In this document: piece by piece, positions 1 to 8,932 of the stretch
How the letters are laid out: every line of letters begins with the position of its first letter
How positions within the stretch are numbered: the stretch's first letter is position 1
Assembly: GCF_013778505.1 (NCBI RefSeq)
Contig: NZ_JAAOWU010000003.1
Span: forward strand, 372,001 to 436,000
DNA: 64,000 nucleotides
DNA from: Pseudomonas sivasensis
Lineage (GTDB): Bacteria > Pseudomonadota > Gammaproteobacteria > Pseudomonadales > Pseudomonadaceae
Direction: 5' to 3'
Program-made: the position numbers and the translations under genes
The notes under the pieces: model-generated
What the model was told of the DNA's origin: nothing
The model's database searches: none
The model's input: only the letters and a program-made list of their open reading frames with translations

Positions 1-1179
1 CCCCTGGCCGACACCGATGCACATGGTGCACAGGGCGTAGCGGCCTTTACGTTCTTCCAGTTCGTGCAGGGCGGTGGTGACCAGTCTCGCACCGCTCATG
101 CCCAACGGATGGCCGAGGGCGATGGCGCCGCCGTTCGGATTGACCCGTGGGTCGACGTCATTCAGACCTAGTTCGCGCAACACTGCCAAGCCTTGAGCGG
201 CGAATGCTTCGTTGAGCTCGATCACGTCCATGTCGGCCAGGCTCAGGTTGGCCACTTCCAGCACTTTGCGCGTGGCGGGGACAGGGCCGATGCCCATGAT
301 CCGTGGCTCGACGCCAGCGGTGGCCATCGCCACGACGCGACCACGGGCGGTCAGGCCGTGGCGTTTGGCGACTTCAGGGCTTGCTAGCAGCAATGCACAA
401 GCACCGTCGTTGACACCAGAGGCGTTACCGGCGGTGATACTGCCGCCTTCGCGGAACGGCGTGCCGAGTTTGGCCAGCTGTTCAAGGGTGGTGTCGCCGC
501 GCGGGTGTTCGTCATGCTCGACCACTCTGGTCAGACCTTTGCGCTGGGGAATTTCCACCGCGACGATTTCCTTGGCCAGGCGCCCATTGGCTTGGGCGGC
601 AGCGGCGCGTTGCTGGCTGCGCAGGGCGAAGGCATCCTGGTCGGCGCGAGAAATGTTGAACTGTTCGGCGACGTTCTCCGCGGTTTCGGGCATGGAGTCG
701 ATGCCATATGCCTTTTTCATCAGCGGATTGACGAAGCGCCAGCCGATGGTGGTGTCGAAAATCTCTGCCGAACGGGAAAACGCTTGTTCGGCCTTGCCCA
801 TCACCAGCGGTGCGCGGGACATGGACTCGACGCCGCCAACCAGCATCAATCCGGTTTCGCCGCTGCGAATCGCCCGGGCAGCAGTGCCGATGGCATCCAG
901 CCCGGAACCGCACAGACGATTGAGGGTGGTGCCCGGCACGCTGACCGGCAATCCGGCCAGCAGCGCCGACATGCGCGCGACGTTACGGTTGTCTTCGCCG
1001 GCCTGGTTGGCGCAGCCGTAGATCACATCGTCCACGCTGTTCCAGTCCACTTGCGGGTGGCGGCGCAGCAGTTCGCGCAGGGGGACCGCGCCGAGGTCGT
1101 CGGCGCGGACGCTGCTAAGGACTCCGGCGTAGCGACCGATCGGGGTGCGGACCGCGTCGATGATCAGGGCGTCATTCAT
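1..1179 (-). CDS. paaJ: 3-oxoadipyl-CoA thiolase, phenylacetate pathway (3' end cut by window edge)
   Basis: Thiolase that releases acetyl-CoA from 3-oxoadipyl-CoA and from the C8 ring-cleavage intermediate in the last steps of phenylacetate breakdown. The start [10 protein letters not shown] and the nucleophile motif [10 protein letters not shown] (Cys90) are visible. The C-terminal thiolase signatures [10 protein letters not shown] and [10 protein letters not shown] follow, the latter ending exactly at the window edge. About 393 codons are present against about 401 in PcaF/PaaJ, so only some 8 residues and the stop are missing. The start overlaps the end of paaI by 8 bases, which indicates translational coupling in the minus-strand paaFGHIJ operon. 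PcaF of the beta-ketoadipate pathway is very similar; the paa neighbours decide the name. Confidence 0.93.
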   Translation of the reverse strand, partial: MNDALIIDAVRTPIGRYAGVLSSVRADDLGAVPLRELLRRHPQVDWNSVDDVIYGCANQAGEDNRNVARMSALLAGLPVSVPGTTLNRLCGSGLDAIGTAARAIRSGETGLMLVGGVESMSRAPLVMGKAEQAFSRSAEIFDTTIGWRFVNPLMKKAYGIDSMPETAENVAEQFNISRADQDAFALRSQQRAAAAQANGRLAKEIVAVEIPQRKGLTRVVEHDEHPRGDTTLEQLAKLGTPFREGGSITAGNASGVNDGACALLLASPEVAKRHGLTARGRVVAMATAGVEPRIMGIGPVPATRKVLEVANLSLADMDVIELNEAFAAQGLAVLRELGLNDVDPRVNPNGGAIALGHPLGMSGARLVTTALHELEERKGRYALCTMCIGVGQG

Positions 1180-1621
1180 TGGGGATCTCCTGCGCCAGCA
1201 CTGAGCCGCGCACTTTGTAGGATTTACCGTGGAATAGGGCAATCAACTGGCTCTGCTGGTTTTCAATGCGTACGTCGTAGTTGCCGTTGCGCCCGGAGCG
1301 GCTTTGCTCGGTGCAGTCGGCAGTCAGCGTGTCGCCCAGGCGTGCCGGGGCGATGTAGTCGACGCTGCAGCCGATGGCCACGGTGGCTTCGTTGTAGCTG
1401 TTGCAGGCAAAGGCGAACGCCGAATCGGCCAGCGCGAACAGGTGGCCGCCGTGGCACGTACCGTGGCCCTGGAGCATGTCGGCGCGCACGGTCATGCCGA
1501 CGCGGGCGCAACCGGGGCCGGTCGAGAGCAGGCGCATGCCCATCGCTTGGCTGGCGGCATCACGCTGGAACAAGGACTGGGCGCATTTGCTGGCCAGCGT
1601 CATCGCTTCGTGGTTAGTCAT
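1172..1621 (-). CDS. paaI: Phenylacetate-pathway hydroxyphenylacetyl-CoA thioesterase
   Basis: Small cytosolic hotdog-fold thioesterase, 149 residues. In known paa pathways it hydrolyses stalled phenylacetyl-CoA derivatives so that CoA is not trapped. The hotdog helix motif [20 protein letters not shown] carries the catalytic acid (Asp in LADSAF). An in-frame extension upstream is possible, but the start MTNHEAM matches the usual family length and sits inside the last codons of paaH, overlapping by 8 bases. The same overlap occurs with paaJ downstream. Third-last gene of the paa minus-strand operon. Confidence 0.92.
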   Translation of the reverse strand: MTNHEAMTLASKCAQSLFQRDAASQAMGMRLLSTGPGCARVGMTVRADMLQGHGTCHGGHLFALADSAFAFACNSYNEATVAIGCSVDYIAPARLGDTLTADCTEQSRSGRNGNYDVRIENQQSQLIALFHGKSYKVRGSVLAQEIPNE

Positions 1622-3131
1622 GGAAGTGTTTCCCTTCGGCGACGCGACGGCGCAGCAGCAGTGACGGCCGGTAGCGTTCTTCGCCATAACTGGCTTGCAG
1701 GTTTTCCAGCACGTTCAGGATGTGCGCCAGACCTATCGCATCCGCCCAGGCCAGCGGCCCTTGTGGATAGTTGACCCCGGCGCGCATGGCCAGATCGATG
1801 TCGGCGGCCGAGGCCACGCCTTGCAGCAGGGCGTCGGCGGCTTCGTTGGCGAGCATGGCGACGGTGCGCAAGACCGCGAGGGCCGGGCTGTCACTGAGCA
1901 GGCTGACCTTGAGGCCGGCCCGTTGCAGCAGGGCCACGCCTTGTGCGAGTGCCAGCGGATCGATGCCGGCCGCATGGCTGATGGCGATACGCTCGGCTTT
2001 GCCGTAGTCGAACGCAAGGTCCAGCAGGATCAGGTTGCGCAGCCCGTCCTCGCGAGCACGCTGACAAGCCATGCGCCCGTCGCTCAAGGCCAGCACGGCG
2101 TCACCGACCCGCAACAAACCCTGGCCGTCACGCTGGATGATCTCGACGCCTTGCTCGTGCAAACGTACGAGCAAGCCTTGAGCGATACCGAGGTCACCTT
2201 CCACGGCACACACTTCGACCGTCGCTGTGCTGCTGGTTTCAGCTGCGAGAGGACGTTCCACGCCGTGGGCATAGCTGTAGAAGCCCTCAGCGCTTTTGCG
2301 CCCCAGGCGTCCACCGTCCACCAACTCTTTCTGGATCAGCGACGGCAAGAAACGGGTGTCCTGGTAGTAGGCGTCGAATACGGAGCAGGTCACGGCGTAG
2401 TTGACGTCGTGGCCGATCAAATCGGTCAGTTCGAACGCACCCATGGCAAAGCCACCGGCCTCGCGCATCAATGCATCGAGGGTCTGGCAATCGGCAGCAC
2501 CTTCCTGCAGCAGACGCAGGCTCTCGGCATAGAACGGCCGGGCCACGCGGTTGACGATGAAGCCTGGCGTGGAGCGGGTGTGCACCGGCTTTTTGCCCCA
2601 GGCCTTGGCGGTGTCGTACAGACACTCAGCCAACGCCGGATCGCTTGCGAGACCCGAGACGATTTCCACCAGCGCCATCACCGGCGCTGGGTTGAAGAAG
2701 TGCAGGCCGAGCAGGCGTTCTGGATGATCAAGCTGAGCGGCGATGCTAGTAATAGACAGCGACGAGGTGTTGCTGGCGAGGATGCAATGTTCGCCGCAAA
2801 TACCTTCGATCTGGCGGAACAACGCGCGCTTGACCTCAAGGTTCTCGACGATGGCCTCTATGATCAGCTCGCAGTCGGCCAGGGTTTCGATGGCCTCCGC
2901 CGCGTGAAGGCGGGCGATGGTTGCACTGCGTGATTCGGCCGACAGCTTGCCTTTTTCGACCTGCTTACCCAGTTGCCGATCAATCCCTTCAACGGCTTGC
3001 GCAGCAGCGCCGGGGCGGTTATCCAGTAGCAGCACCGTATGCCCGGCGTGTGCCGCGACTTGGGCAATGCCTGCTCCCATGGCTCCGGCGCCGATCACAG
3101 CGATGCGTGCGTTGTTATTCAGTGCGGCCAT
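1614..3131 (-). CDS. paaH: 3-hydroxyadipyl-CoA dehydrogenase
   Basis: NAD-dependent 3-hydroxyacyl-CoA dehydrogenase, 505 residues. It oxidises 3-hydroxyadipyl-CoA to 3-oxoadipyl-CoA, the substrate of PaaJ. The Rossmann motif GAGAMGAG lies at about residues 14-21. The catalytic-domain stretch GLHFFNPAPVMALVEIV (His-Phe-Phe-Asn-Pro) is clear, followed by the C-terminal dehydrogenase domain and a second, degenerate one (NYPQGPLAWADAIG). The length matches the long paa-type enzyme rather than the 280-residue fatty-acid type. Only 3 bases separate it from paaG. Confidence 0.94.
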   Translation of the reverse strand: MAALNNNARIAVIGAGAMGAGIAQVAAHAGHTVLLLDNRPGAAAQAVEGIDRQLGKQVEKGKLSAESRSATIARLHAAEAIETLADCELIIEAIVENLEVKRALFRQIEGICGEHCILASNTSSLSITSIAAQLDHPERLLGLHFFNPAPVMALVEIVSGLASDPALAECLYDTAKAWGKKPVHTRSTPGFIVNRVARPFYAESLRLLQEGAADCQTLDALMREAGGFAMGAFELTDLIGHDVNYAVTCSVFDAYYQDTRFLPSLIQKELVDGGRLGRKSAEGFYSYAHGVERPLAAETSSTATVEVCAVEGDLGIAQGLLVRLHEQGVEIIQRDGQGLLRVGDAVLALSDGRMACQRAREDGLRNLILLDLAFDYGKAERIAISHAAGIDPLALAQGVALLQRAGLKVSLLSDSPALAVLRTVAMLANEAADALLQGVASAADIDLAMRAGVNYPQGPLAWADAIGLAHILNVLENLQASYGEERYRPSLLLRRRVAEGKHFHD

Positions 3132-3134
3132 GGC

Positions 3135-3926
3135 TCAGCGTCCCTTGAAACTTGGGGTGCGTTTTTCCATGAAGGCACTGACGCCTTCGCGGTAGTCCTC
3201 GCTGCGCCCGGCCAGGCGTTGCAGATCGCGCTCGAGTTCCAGCTGTTCGTCGAAGCTGTTACTTAGACTGGCATTCAGGCTGCGTTTGATCAGTGCCAGG
3301 CCGTAGGTCGGCTGGGTCGCCAGGTGGCGGGCCAGTTTCAACGCTTCGTCGCGCAGGTCGGCGTCATCCACACATTGATAAATCAAGCCCCATTGCTCGG
3401 CTTGCTCGGCGCTCAGGCGATTGCCTAGCAGGGCCAAAGCCTTGGCTCGAGCCATGCCGACAAGGCGCGGCAGCGTCCAGGTGCCGCCGGAATCGGGTAT
3501 CAGGCCGATCTTGCAGAACGCCTGGATGAAGCTGGCCGAACGTGCCGCCAGCACCAGGTCGCAGGCCAGCGGAATGTTGGCGCCGGCACCGGCCGCTACG
3601 CCGTTGACCGCGCAGATCACCGGCAGTGGCAGGTCGCGCAGCTGGCGGATCAGCGGGTTGTAGAACTTCTCGATGGATTCGCCGAGATCCGGCACCGCGC
3701 TGCCCGGCGCGACATTGCGGTCGCTCAGGTCCTGTCCAGCGCAGAAGCCGCGACCTTCGCCGGTCAGCAGCAGGACGCGCACGTCCGGGTTCTGCCGCAC
3801 TAGCTTGAGCGCTTCCTTCACTTCGCCATGCATCTGCGTATTGAAGCTGTTGAGCTGTTCCGGACGGTTGAGGCTGAGCAGGGCGACGCCGGCCTCGATG
3901 GAAAACAGGATGTGTTCGAAGTTCAT
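3135..3926 (-). CDS. paaG: 2-(1,2-epoxy-1,2-dihydrophenyl)acetyl-CoA isomerase
   Basis: Crotonase-fold isomerase, 263 residues. It converts ring-1,2-epoxyphenylacetyl-CoA to the oxepin and later isomerises the unsaturated C8 product. Crotonase signatures are visible: an oxyanion-hole loop in GRGFCAGQDLSDR, then NGVAAGAGANIPLACDLVLA, and SGGTWTLPRLVG with a family-typical Asp (LIPDSGG). The start MNFEHILFSIE was chosen over a longer in-frame extension because it gives the family length. It lies 37 bases after paaF in the same operon. Confidence 0.92.
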   Translation of the reverse strand: MNFEHILFSIEAGVALLSLNRPEQLNSFNTQMHGEVKEALKLVRQNPDVRVLLLTGEGRGFCAGQDLSDRNVAPGSAVPDLGESIEKFYNPLIRQLRDLPLPVICAVNGVAAGAGANIPLACDLVLAARSASFIQAFCKIGLIPDSGGTWTLPRLVGMARAKALALLGNRLSAEQAEQWGLIYQCVDDADLRDEALKLARHLATQPTYGLALIKRSLNASLSNSFDEQLELERDLQRLAGRSEDYREGVSAFMEKRTPSFKGR

Positions 3927-3963
3927 GGTCTTGGCGCTCTCTTGGCGATCTCGAATTCGGGGA

Positions 3964-4737
3964 TTACTGGCCGGTGAAGGTCGGCAGGCGTTTTTCCTGG
4001 AAGGCGGCGATGCCTTCATTGCGGTCGCGGGTGCCGGCCAGCACGGTGAAGGCGTGGCGCTCGAAACGCAGGCCGCTGGCCAGATCGGTGTCCATGGCCT
4101 TGAGCAGCGCTTCCTTGGCCAGGCGGACCGCCAGCGGGGCTTTGGCGGCGATAGTGCGGGCGATGTGCAAGGCGCGTTCGACGGTCAATTCCGGTTGGGT
4201 GACTTCGCTGACCAGTCCGGCACGCTGCGCCTGACGGGCGTCGATCGGCTCGCCGGTCAGGACCATCTGCATGGCCAAGGATTTGCCGACGGCGCGCAGC
4301 AGGCGTTGGGTGCCACCGGCGCCGGGCATGATCCCGAGGTTGATTTCCGGTTGGCCGAAACGGGCGTCTTCGCCTGCAATAATGATGTCGGCGTGCATCG
4401 CCAGCTCGCAGCCACCGCCGAAGGCGAAGCCGTTGACGGCAGCGATCAGCGGCTTGCTGAAGTTGCTGATGGCCTGCCACGAAGCCTGGCGCGGATCGTT
4501 GAGGATGCCGACCAGATCGCGCTCGGCCATTTCCTTGATGTCGGCACCGGCGGCGAAGGCTTTGCGGTTGCCAGTGAGGACTACAACGCGGGTGTCCGGA
4601 TCGGCCTGGGCGGCGCGCAGCTCGTCCGCCAGTTCACCCAGTATTTGGGTATTGAGGGCATTCAATGCTTGCGCACGCTGAAGGGTAATCAGGCGGACGC
4701 CAGGCTCGATCAGCTCGACGGCAAGGGTTAGAGGCAT
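3964..4737 (-). CDS. paaF: 2,3-dehydroadipyl-CoA hydratase
   Basis: Enoyl-CoA hydratase, 257 residues, that makes 3-hydroxyadipyl-CoA for PaaH. Crotonase motifs: the oxyanion loop AFAAGADIKEM, FGGGCELAMHADIIIAG, and QPEINLGIMPGAGGTQRL containing the catalytic Glu. Two starts are possible. The ATG at 4737 has a GAGGG ribosome site upstream, whereas the TTG five codons earlier is itself part of that site, so the ATG is preferred. First gene of the minus-strand paaFGHIJ run, divergent from paaY across a 349-bp control region. Confidence 0.93.
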   Translation of the reverse strand: MPLTLAVELIEPGVRLITLQRAQALNALNTQILGELADELRAAQADPDTRVVVLTGNRKAFAAGADIKEMAERDLVGILNDPRQASWQAISNFSKPLIAAVNGFAFGGGCELAMHADIIIAGEDARFGQPEINLGIMPGAGGTQRLLRAVGKSLAMQMVLTGEPIDARQAQRAGLVSEVTQPELTVERALHIARTIAAKAPLAVRLAKEALLKAMDTDLASGLRFERHAFTVLAGTRDRNEGIAAFQEKRLPTFTGQ

Positions 4738-5086
4738 GGCGGATGCCCTCAAGGTGCACGCTCGGCGTGGGTGCCGGCTCGTTATTGGATCGGCCGCAGG
4801 GGCCGGTTTTGCCCAAGTATAGCTGTAACGTGATACGCAAACGCAACAAAAAATTTTATTTAATGTGTCCTATTGGTTGGGTGATGAGTTTGTATTATCT
4901 TCGTTTTAACGGAGCTGCTGATGATTTTCACCCCGATTTTATTGGGTTAATGCTGATTTATGGGGGGGGCTAGGCCCTCATCGGGAAGGCTGGCTTCAAG
5001 TGATACGGTTTTTGGTCTTTGTGTTGGTAAAAAAGACGTGATACAAAATTACTCATTATTTGCATCGCTTTGTAAAGGACGCCTCC
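4738..5086. promoter_or_regulatory. paaF/paaY divergent control region with PaaX-like sites
   Basis: A+T-rich divergent intergenic region. The heptamer GTGATAC occurs three times on the plus strand (4830, 5000, 5038). The first copy sits in AACGTGATACGCAAA, which matches 11 of 15 positions of the E. coli PaaX box as I remember it (WWTRTGATTCGYGWT). On the minus strand a -10-like TATACT (4821 to 4816) lies just downstream of that copy, so a repressor bound there would cover the paaF promoter. The copy at 5038 lies 43 bases before the paaY start. Operator function is inferred from the motif and the nearby paaX gene. Confidence 0.5.
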
Positions 5087-5683
5087 ATGACCTGCTACAG
5101 CCTTGATGGCCTGACCCCAGTGGTAGACCCGACTGCTTATGTGCACCCCTCCGCCGTGCTCATCGGTGACGTGATCATCGGCCCGCATTGCTATGTCGGT
5201 CCGCTGGCCAGCCTGCGCGGCGATTTCGGACGGATCGTGTTGGAGGAGGGTGCCAACCTGCAGGACACCTGTGTGATGCACGGTTTCCCGGACAGCGACA
5301 CCGTGGTTGAACGCAACGGCCACATCGGCCACGGCGCGGTGCTGCACGGTTGCCGCATTGGTGTCGATGCGCTGGTGGGCATGAATGCGGTGGTGATGGA
5401 CAACGCCCGGATCGGCCCGCGTTCTTTCGTTGCGGCGGCGGCGTTCGTCAAGGCGGGGTTCGAATGCCCTGAGCAGTCGCTCATCATGGGCGCCCCGGCC
5501 AGCGTCAAGCGAACCCTCAATGATCAGGAAGTGACGTGGAAGCAGGCGGGAACGCGTGAGTATCAGCAACTGGCCAAGCGCTGTCTGGAACAGATGCAGG
5601 TCTGCGAACCGCTGAGCGAACCGGAGCCAGATCGCCCGCGCATCAGTGACCGTGGGTTACGGCCCAAGGGCAGTACTTTGTGA
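5087..5683 (+). CDS. paaY: PaaY hexapeptide-repeat thioesterase / gamma-carbonic-anhydrase-like protein
   Basis: 198-residue left-handed beta-helix protein. Hexapeptide repeats run through residues 15-120 ([20 protein letters not shown] onward), with gamma-class metal-site histidines in [17 protein letters not shown] and LHGCRIG. In known paa clusters PaaY hydrolyses 2-hydroxycyclohepta-1,4,6-triene-1-formyl-CoA and relieves inhibition of the pathway. The start ATG at 5087 has AAAGGA seven bases upstream. A TTG nine codons earlier is open but lacks a ribosome site. It precedes paaX on the same strand. Confidence 0.9.
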   Translation: MTCYSLDGLTPVVDPTAYVHPSAVLIGDVIIGPHCYVGPLASLRGDFGRIVLEEGANLQDTCVMHGFPDSDTVVERNGHIGHGAVLHGCRIGVDALVGMNAVVMDNARIGPRSFVAAAAFVKAGFECPEQSLIMGAPASVKRTLNDQEVTWKQAGTREYQQLAKRCLEQMQVCEPLSEPEPDRPRISDRGLRPKGSTL

Positions 5684-5703
5684 ACATGGCCCTTACTCGA
5701 GAA

Positions 5704-5763
5704 GGTGTGTCAGTCGACACCCGGGTGGCTGACACACCCTCGCGAGCAGGCTCGCTCCCACAG
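5704..5763. repeat. Perfect hairpin followed by a single REP-like element
   Basis: GGTGTGTCAG (5704-5713) is exactly inverted at CTGACACACC (5729-5738), giving a 10-bp stem shortly after the paaY stop. It is followed at once by a P. fluorescens-type REP core, CGCGAGCAGGCTCGCTCCC. There is no T-tract, so it is a structural or RNA-end stabilising element rather than a classic terminator. Confidence 0.7.
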
Positions 5764-5825
5764 GTGTATGCGATTAACTTGCAGACATTCGGTATATTCC
5801 TTTTCTTTTTTCGCTCGGTACGCCC

Positions 5826-6749
5826 ATGTCGTCCCTGACACCTTTGAACCATCTGATTACGCGCTTCCAGGAGCAGACGCCGATTCGCGCCAGCTCCCTG
5901 ATCATCACGTTGTACGGTGATGCCATCGAACCCCACGGCGGCACCGTGTGGCTGGGCAGCCTGATCCAATTGCTCGAGCCGATCGGTATCAATGAACGGC
6001 TGATCCGTACCTCGATTTTTCGTTTGACCAAGGAAGGCTGGCTGACCGCCGAGAAGGTCGGACGCCGTAGCTATTACAGCCTGACCGGCACCGGTCGCCG
6101 GCGTTTCGACAAGGCCTTCAAACGGGTCTACAGCACCACGATGCCGGCCTGGGATGGTTCCTGGTGCCTGGTGATGCTCACGCAGTTGACCCAGGACAAA
6201 CGCAAAAAAGTGCGCGAAGAACTGGAATGGCAAGGTTTTGGTGCGATCTCGCCCGCCGTGCTGGCCTGTCCGCGCACTGATCGGGCTGACGTCAACGCGA
6301 CGTTGGTCGATCTTGGCGCCCAAGAAGAAACCATCGTCTTCGAAACCACCTCACAAGACGTGCTAGCCTCCAAGGCCCTGCGTTTGCAGGTGCGCGAGAG
6401 CTGGAACATCGAGGATCTGGCGGCCCATTACAGCGAGTTCATTCAACTGTTTCGACCGCTTTGGCAAGTGCTTCGCGAACAGGAGAGCCTGCAGCCATTG
6501 GACTGTTTCCTGGCACGGGTCCTGCTAGTTCATGAGTACCGCAAATTGCTTTTGCGCGACCCTCAATTGCCCGACGAATTGTTGCCGGGCGATTGGGAGG
6601 GACGCGCCGCGCGTCAGTTGTGCCGCAACATCTACCGGTTAATCTACGCTAAGGCTGAAGAGTTGTTGAACAGTGCACTGGAAACCGCCGATGGTCCTTT
6701 ACCAGATGTGGGCGAGAGTTTCTATCGACGTTTTGGCGGGCTTAATTAA
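5826..6749 (+). CDS. paaX: Phenylacetate-responsive repressor PaaX
   Basis: 307-residue transcriptional repressor of the phenylacetate catabolon, induced by phenylacetyl-CoA in the known systems. An N-terminal winged helix covers about residues 20-90 (ERLIRTSIFRLTKEGWLTAEKVGRRSYYSLT) and a PaaX C-terminal domain follows (WDGSWCLVMLTQL, RVLLVHEYRKLLLRDPQLPDELLP). The length is typical. It lies downstream of paaY after a hairpin/REP element. Its likely targets are the GTGATAC-containing sites in the paaF/paaY gap. Confidence 0.93.
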   Translation: MSSLTPLNHLITRFQEQTPIRASSLIITLYGDAIEPHGGTVWLGSLIQLLEPIGINERLIRTSIFRLTKEGWLTAEKVGRRSYYSLTGTGRRRFDKAFKRVYSTTMPAWDGSWCLVMLTQLTQDKRKKVREELEWQGFGAISPAVLACPRTDRADVNATLVDLGAQEETIVFETTSQDVLASKALRLQVRESWNIEDLAAHYSEFIQLFRPLWQVLREQESLQPLDCFLARVLLVHEYRKLLLRDPQLPDELLPGDWEGRAARQLCRNIYRLIYAKAEELLNSALETADGPLPDVGESFYRRFGGLN

Positions 6750-6813
6750 TCCGTGTGGTTCCGAGGCAGCGTGACTGTTTGAGGAGCAGGAGACCCCGGG
6801 GATTTGCGTAGAT

Positions 6814-6824
6814 AATAAAAACAA
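6814..6824 (+). promoter_or_regulatory. Possible Crc/Hfq catabolite-repression motif before feaR
   Basis: The stretch AATAAAAACAA holds two overlapping fits to the A-rich CA motif AAnAAnAA that Hfq/Crc bind near Pseudomonas start codons. It ends 18 bases before the feaR ATG. Motif match only. Confidence 0.35.
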
Positions 6825-6842
6825 GCCTGCGTGAGGGCAGAT

Positions 6843-7754
6843 ATGATTTCTTCAATTGCACAGCACCGTGATGGCTTCGATCAGTGGGTTCATCAGATCA
6901 ACCAGATCTGTGGCGCCTTCAATGCGAAAACGCTAGGTGACGAATTTGCCGGTCAGATTCGCGAACACAAAGACGGCGCCCTGAAGCTCAGCTTCGTGGA
7001 TGCCCGGCAGGCACGGTTGTACCGCACACCTCACGAGGTCGCGGCGGGTGAGGGCGGCAAGTACTTCGCAGTTTTTCAACTCGATGGCACCGCCGGCATG
7101 GCTCAGGGCGACAGTAAGGTGTTGCTGTCGGCCGGTGATATCACGCTGATCGACGGCTCGCGTCCCAGCGACTTCACCTACAGTCAAAACTCCCGGCAGT
7201 TATCGTTGATTCTGCCGTCGCAAATGGTCGACCAAACCCTGCGCTTCAGTCAGGTCAAATGTGGCCACCGGATTGCAGCGACATCGCCCATCGCAATGCT
7301 GTCGCACCGTTTGATCTTGGATGTAACTGAGCAAAAATGTCTCACTTGGCAGGAAAGTGAGGCGACATTGGAGGCTATTGTGACTCTATTGCGACCGGCC
7401 ATCTGTCAAGTCGAAGAGGCTGATATGCATGAACGTATCTTCCGCAAAACGCTTACATTTATCGACGCAAACGTTCATTCGGAAGAGCTTTGCCCCGAAT
7501 GGCTGGCACACGAGATAGGCATATCGACTCGCGGTCTTTACCGAATGTTCGCCAAAAAAGGGCTAGTGGTTGCGCGGTATATCAAAAATCGACGCCTTGA
7601 TTTGTGTGCTGAATCACTGCGTCAATCTGTGATGGATCAGAAGTTGTCTGCTCTTGGCTATTCTTGGGGCTTCCCTGACTCCAGCCATTTTTCCACCGCG
7701 TTCAAATCGCGCTTCGGCGTTTCTCCTGGGGAGTATCGCAAACAACACACTTGA
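6843..7754 (+). CDS. feaR: AraC-family activator FeaR of aromatic amine catabolism
   Basis: 303-residue activator. The N-terminal AraC_binding_2-type domain begins FDQWVHQINQICGAF, close to the E. coli FeaR sequence I recall. The C-terminal double helix-turn-helix (WLAHEIGISTRGLYRMFAKK and WGFPDSSHFSTAFKSRFG) also matches FeaR. FeaR activates amine oxidase and phenylacetaldehyde dehydrogenase genes in response to the aldehyde. The ATG at 6843 has GAGGG five bases upstream; a GTG at 6831 lies before that site and is rejected. It converges with the amine dehydrogenase operon and probably binds the paired TGNCA sites upstream of aauB, the porin gene and the cytochrome/feaB unit. Confidence 0.88.
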   Translation: MISSIAQHRDGFDQWVHQINQICGAFNAKTLGDEFAGQIREHKDGALKLSFVDARQARLYRTPHEVAAGEGGKYFAVFQLDGTAGMAQGDSKVLLSAGDITLIDGSRPSDFTYSQNSRQLSLILPSQMVDQTLRFSQVKCGHRIAATSPIAMLSHRLILDVTEQKCLTWQESEATLEAIVTLLRPAICQVEEADMHERIFRKTLTFIDANVHSEELCPEWLAHEIGISTRGLYRMFAKKGLVVARYIKNRRLDLCAESLRQSVMDQKLSALGYSWGFPDSSHFSTAFKSRFGVSPGEYRKQHT

Positions 7755-7772
7755 GAATAGTCTTTGGCGAAG

Positions 7773-8294
7773 TCAATTGTTCATCCCATCCTCAATGGCG
7801 ATGCCTTGCGAGCGCATCGAGTTGATCAGCTCAGCACGGGTGCCAGGAAGGTTGAGCATTGCTTTCTGCCGTAGTCTTGATACTTCTTCGGCAGTGTATG
7901 GCTGGAAGTTTGCGGGTGTGCTTTTCCCCGCCATACCGTCTTCACGAATCAACCAATTCATCAAATCTGCGACTTGTTTGTTGTTTAGAGCGGATTGAGA
8001 CATTCCTGGCACTCGTACCAGAAACTCACGACCACCCGGTACTTTCAAAAAGTTGCCGACGAACCCCGTCATACGCGGAGTGTCGTTGGCTGGTGAACCC
8101 ATACCGTTGCCCAGATGGCAGCCGGCACATTGTAATTGGTAGTTCACGGCATTGCTGTAACCAGCCTGGTCAATTGGCGTTTGAGGTGCTTCGTTGCCTT
8201 GTGCCTGGCGCTGTGCCGGGTTGGGGATTGCTCTAGCATGGGCAAGCGGTGTGCTGATGGCGCAGACCAGGCTAAGAAGCAGTGATATACGCAT
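7773..8294 (-). CDS. Periplasmic class I cytochrome c of the amine dehydrogenase operon
   Basis: 173 residues. A Sec signal peptide (MRISLLLSLVCAISTPLAHA) is followed by one haem-binding motif, CAGCH, in YQLQCAGCHLGNGMG. The candidate axial Met lies in the VPGMSQSALNNKQVADLMNWL segment. A C-terminal tail of about 50 residues extends beyond a minimal cytochrome. It is last in the minus-strand run aauB-E-D-A-cyt, the place where the Alcaligenes faecalis aau cluster also carries a monohaem cytochrome. It probably accepts electrons from the amine dehydrogenase directly or via azurin; no azurin gene is in the window. Confidence 0.88.
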   Translation of the reverse strand: MRISLLLSLVCAISTPLAHARAIPNPAQRQAQGNEAPQTPIDQAGYSNAVNYQLQCAGCHLGNGMGSPANDTPRMTGFVGNFLKVPGGREFLVRVPGMSQSALNNKQVADLMNWLIREDGMAGKSTPANFQPYTAEEVSRLRQKAMLNLPGTRAELINSMRSQGIAIEDGMNN

Positions 8295-8391
8295 GAGCGA
8301 GTACCTTTCTTTAGTTGCCGGTGACGATAATTAGAAAAGGCCGCCGATAAAAAACCGCCGATTGTGCGAACAACCGACGGCATGTACTGGC

Positions 8392-8913
8392 TTATATAGC
8401 GACGCCGCGAATGACCGCAACTGTACAATGGTAAATGTTCGATTTGGCCGCTAAGCACCAGTTCACGTCGTTGTTGTTAAACGGACGATAGGCGGGTTCT
8501 TCGCTGTCGTTGCGAGTGCATGCACATTGCGCACAACTTTGTTTACCACAGCAATCGTTGTAAGAAATGATGTAGTCCTTGCCATCGCCAGGGTTGCGGC
8601 AAGTACCGATCCAGGTGACCTGAGACACTTCTGTGCCTGGCGGGCAGGAAGTGACCGAGCCCCCGCAGCAACTGCACAAAAAACCGTCGATGGAGCAGTA
8701 GCGCCAGTAGTCGCAGGTGTTCGGATCACCAGGGTCTCCAGCTTTAGGATTATCTGCGGCAAGGGCTTTACCGGTGCGATCAAGCGGCAGGAGCACCGGC
8801 AGCGCGGCACCAACCACTATCAATGACCCCATGCGCGCGAGAAGCTTGCGTCGCGATGTGGTGTCCGCAACACGGCGAGTCGAACGCTCAAATAATAGAT
8901 CCAGCAGTTTCAT
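8392..8913 (-). CDS. aauA: Aromatic amine dehydrogenase light chain (TTQ subunit)
   Basis: 173-residue precursor of the catalytic small subunit, whose tryptophan tryptophylquinone cofactor is made from two of its own tryptophans. By comparison with methylamine dehydrogenase the TTQ residues are Trp101 (QVTWIGTC) and Trp152 (VNWCLAAK), and the catalytic base is Asp120 (SYNDCC). The mature part carries 14 cysteines, as expected for this multi-disulfide chain. The N-terminus has a twin-arginine-type leader (SRRKLLARMGSLIVVGAALP). The heavy-chain and maturation genes lie just upstream in the operon. Aromatic rather than methylamine specificity is inferred from the feaR/feaB/paa context. Confidence 0.93.
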   Translation of the reverse strand: MKLLDLLFERSTRRVADTTSRRKLLARMGSLIVVGAALPVLLPLDRTGKALAADNPKAGDPGDPNTCDYWRYCSIDGFLCSCCGGSVTSCPPGTEVSQVTWIGTCRNPGDGKDYIISYNDCCGKQSCAQCACTRNDSEEPAYRPFNNNDVNWCLAAKSNIYHCTVAVIRGVAI

Positions 8914-8932
8914 AGAGGTCTCCCTGCCTTAA

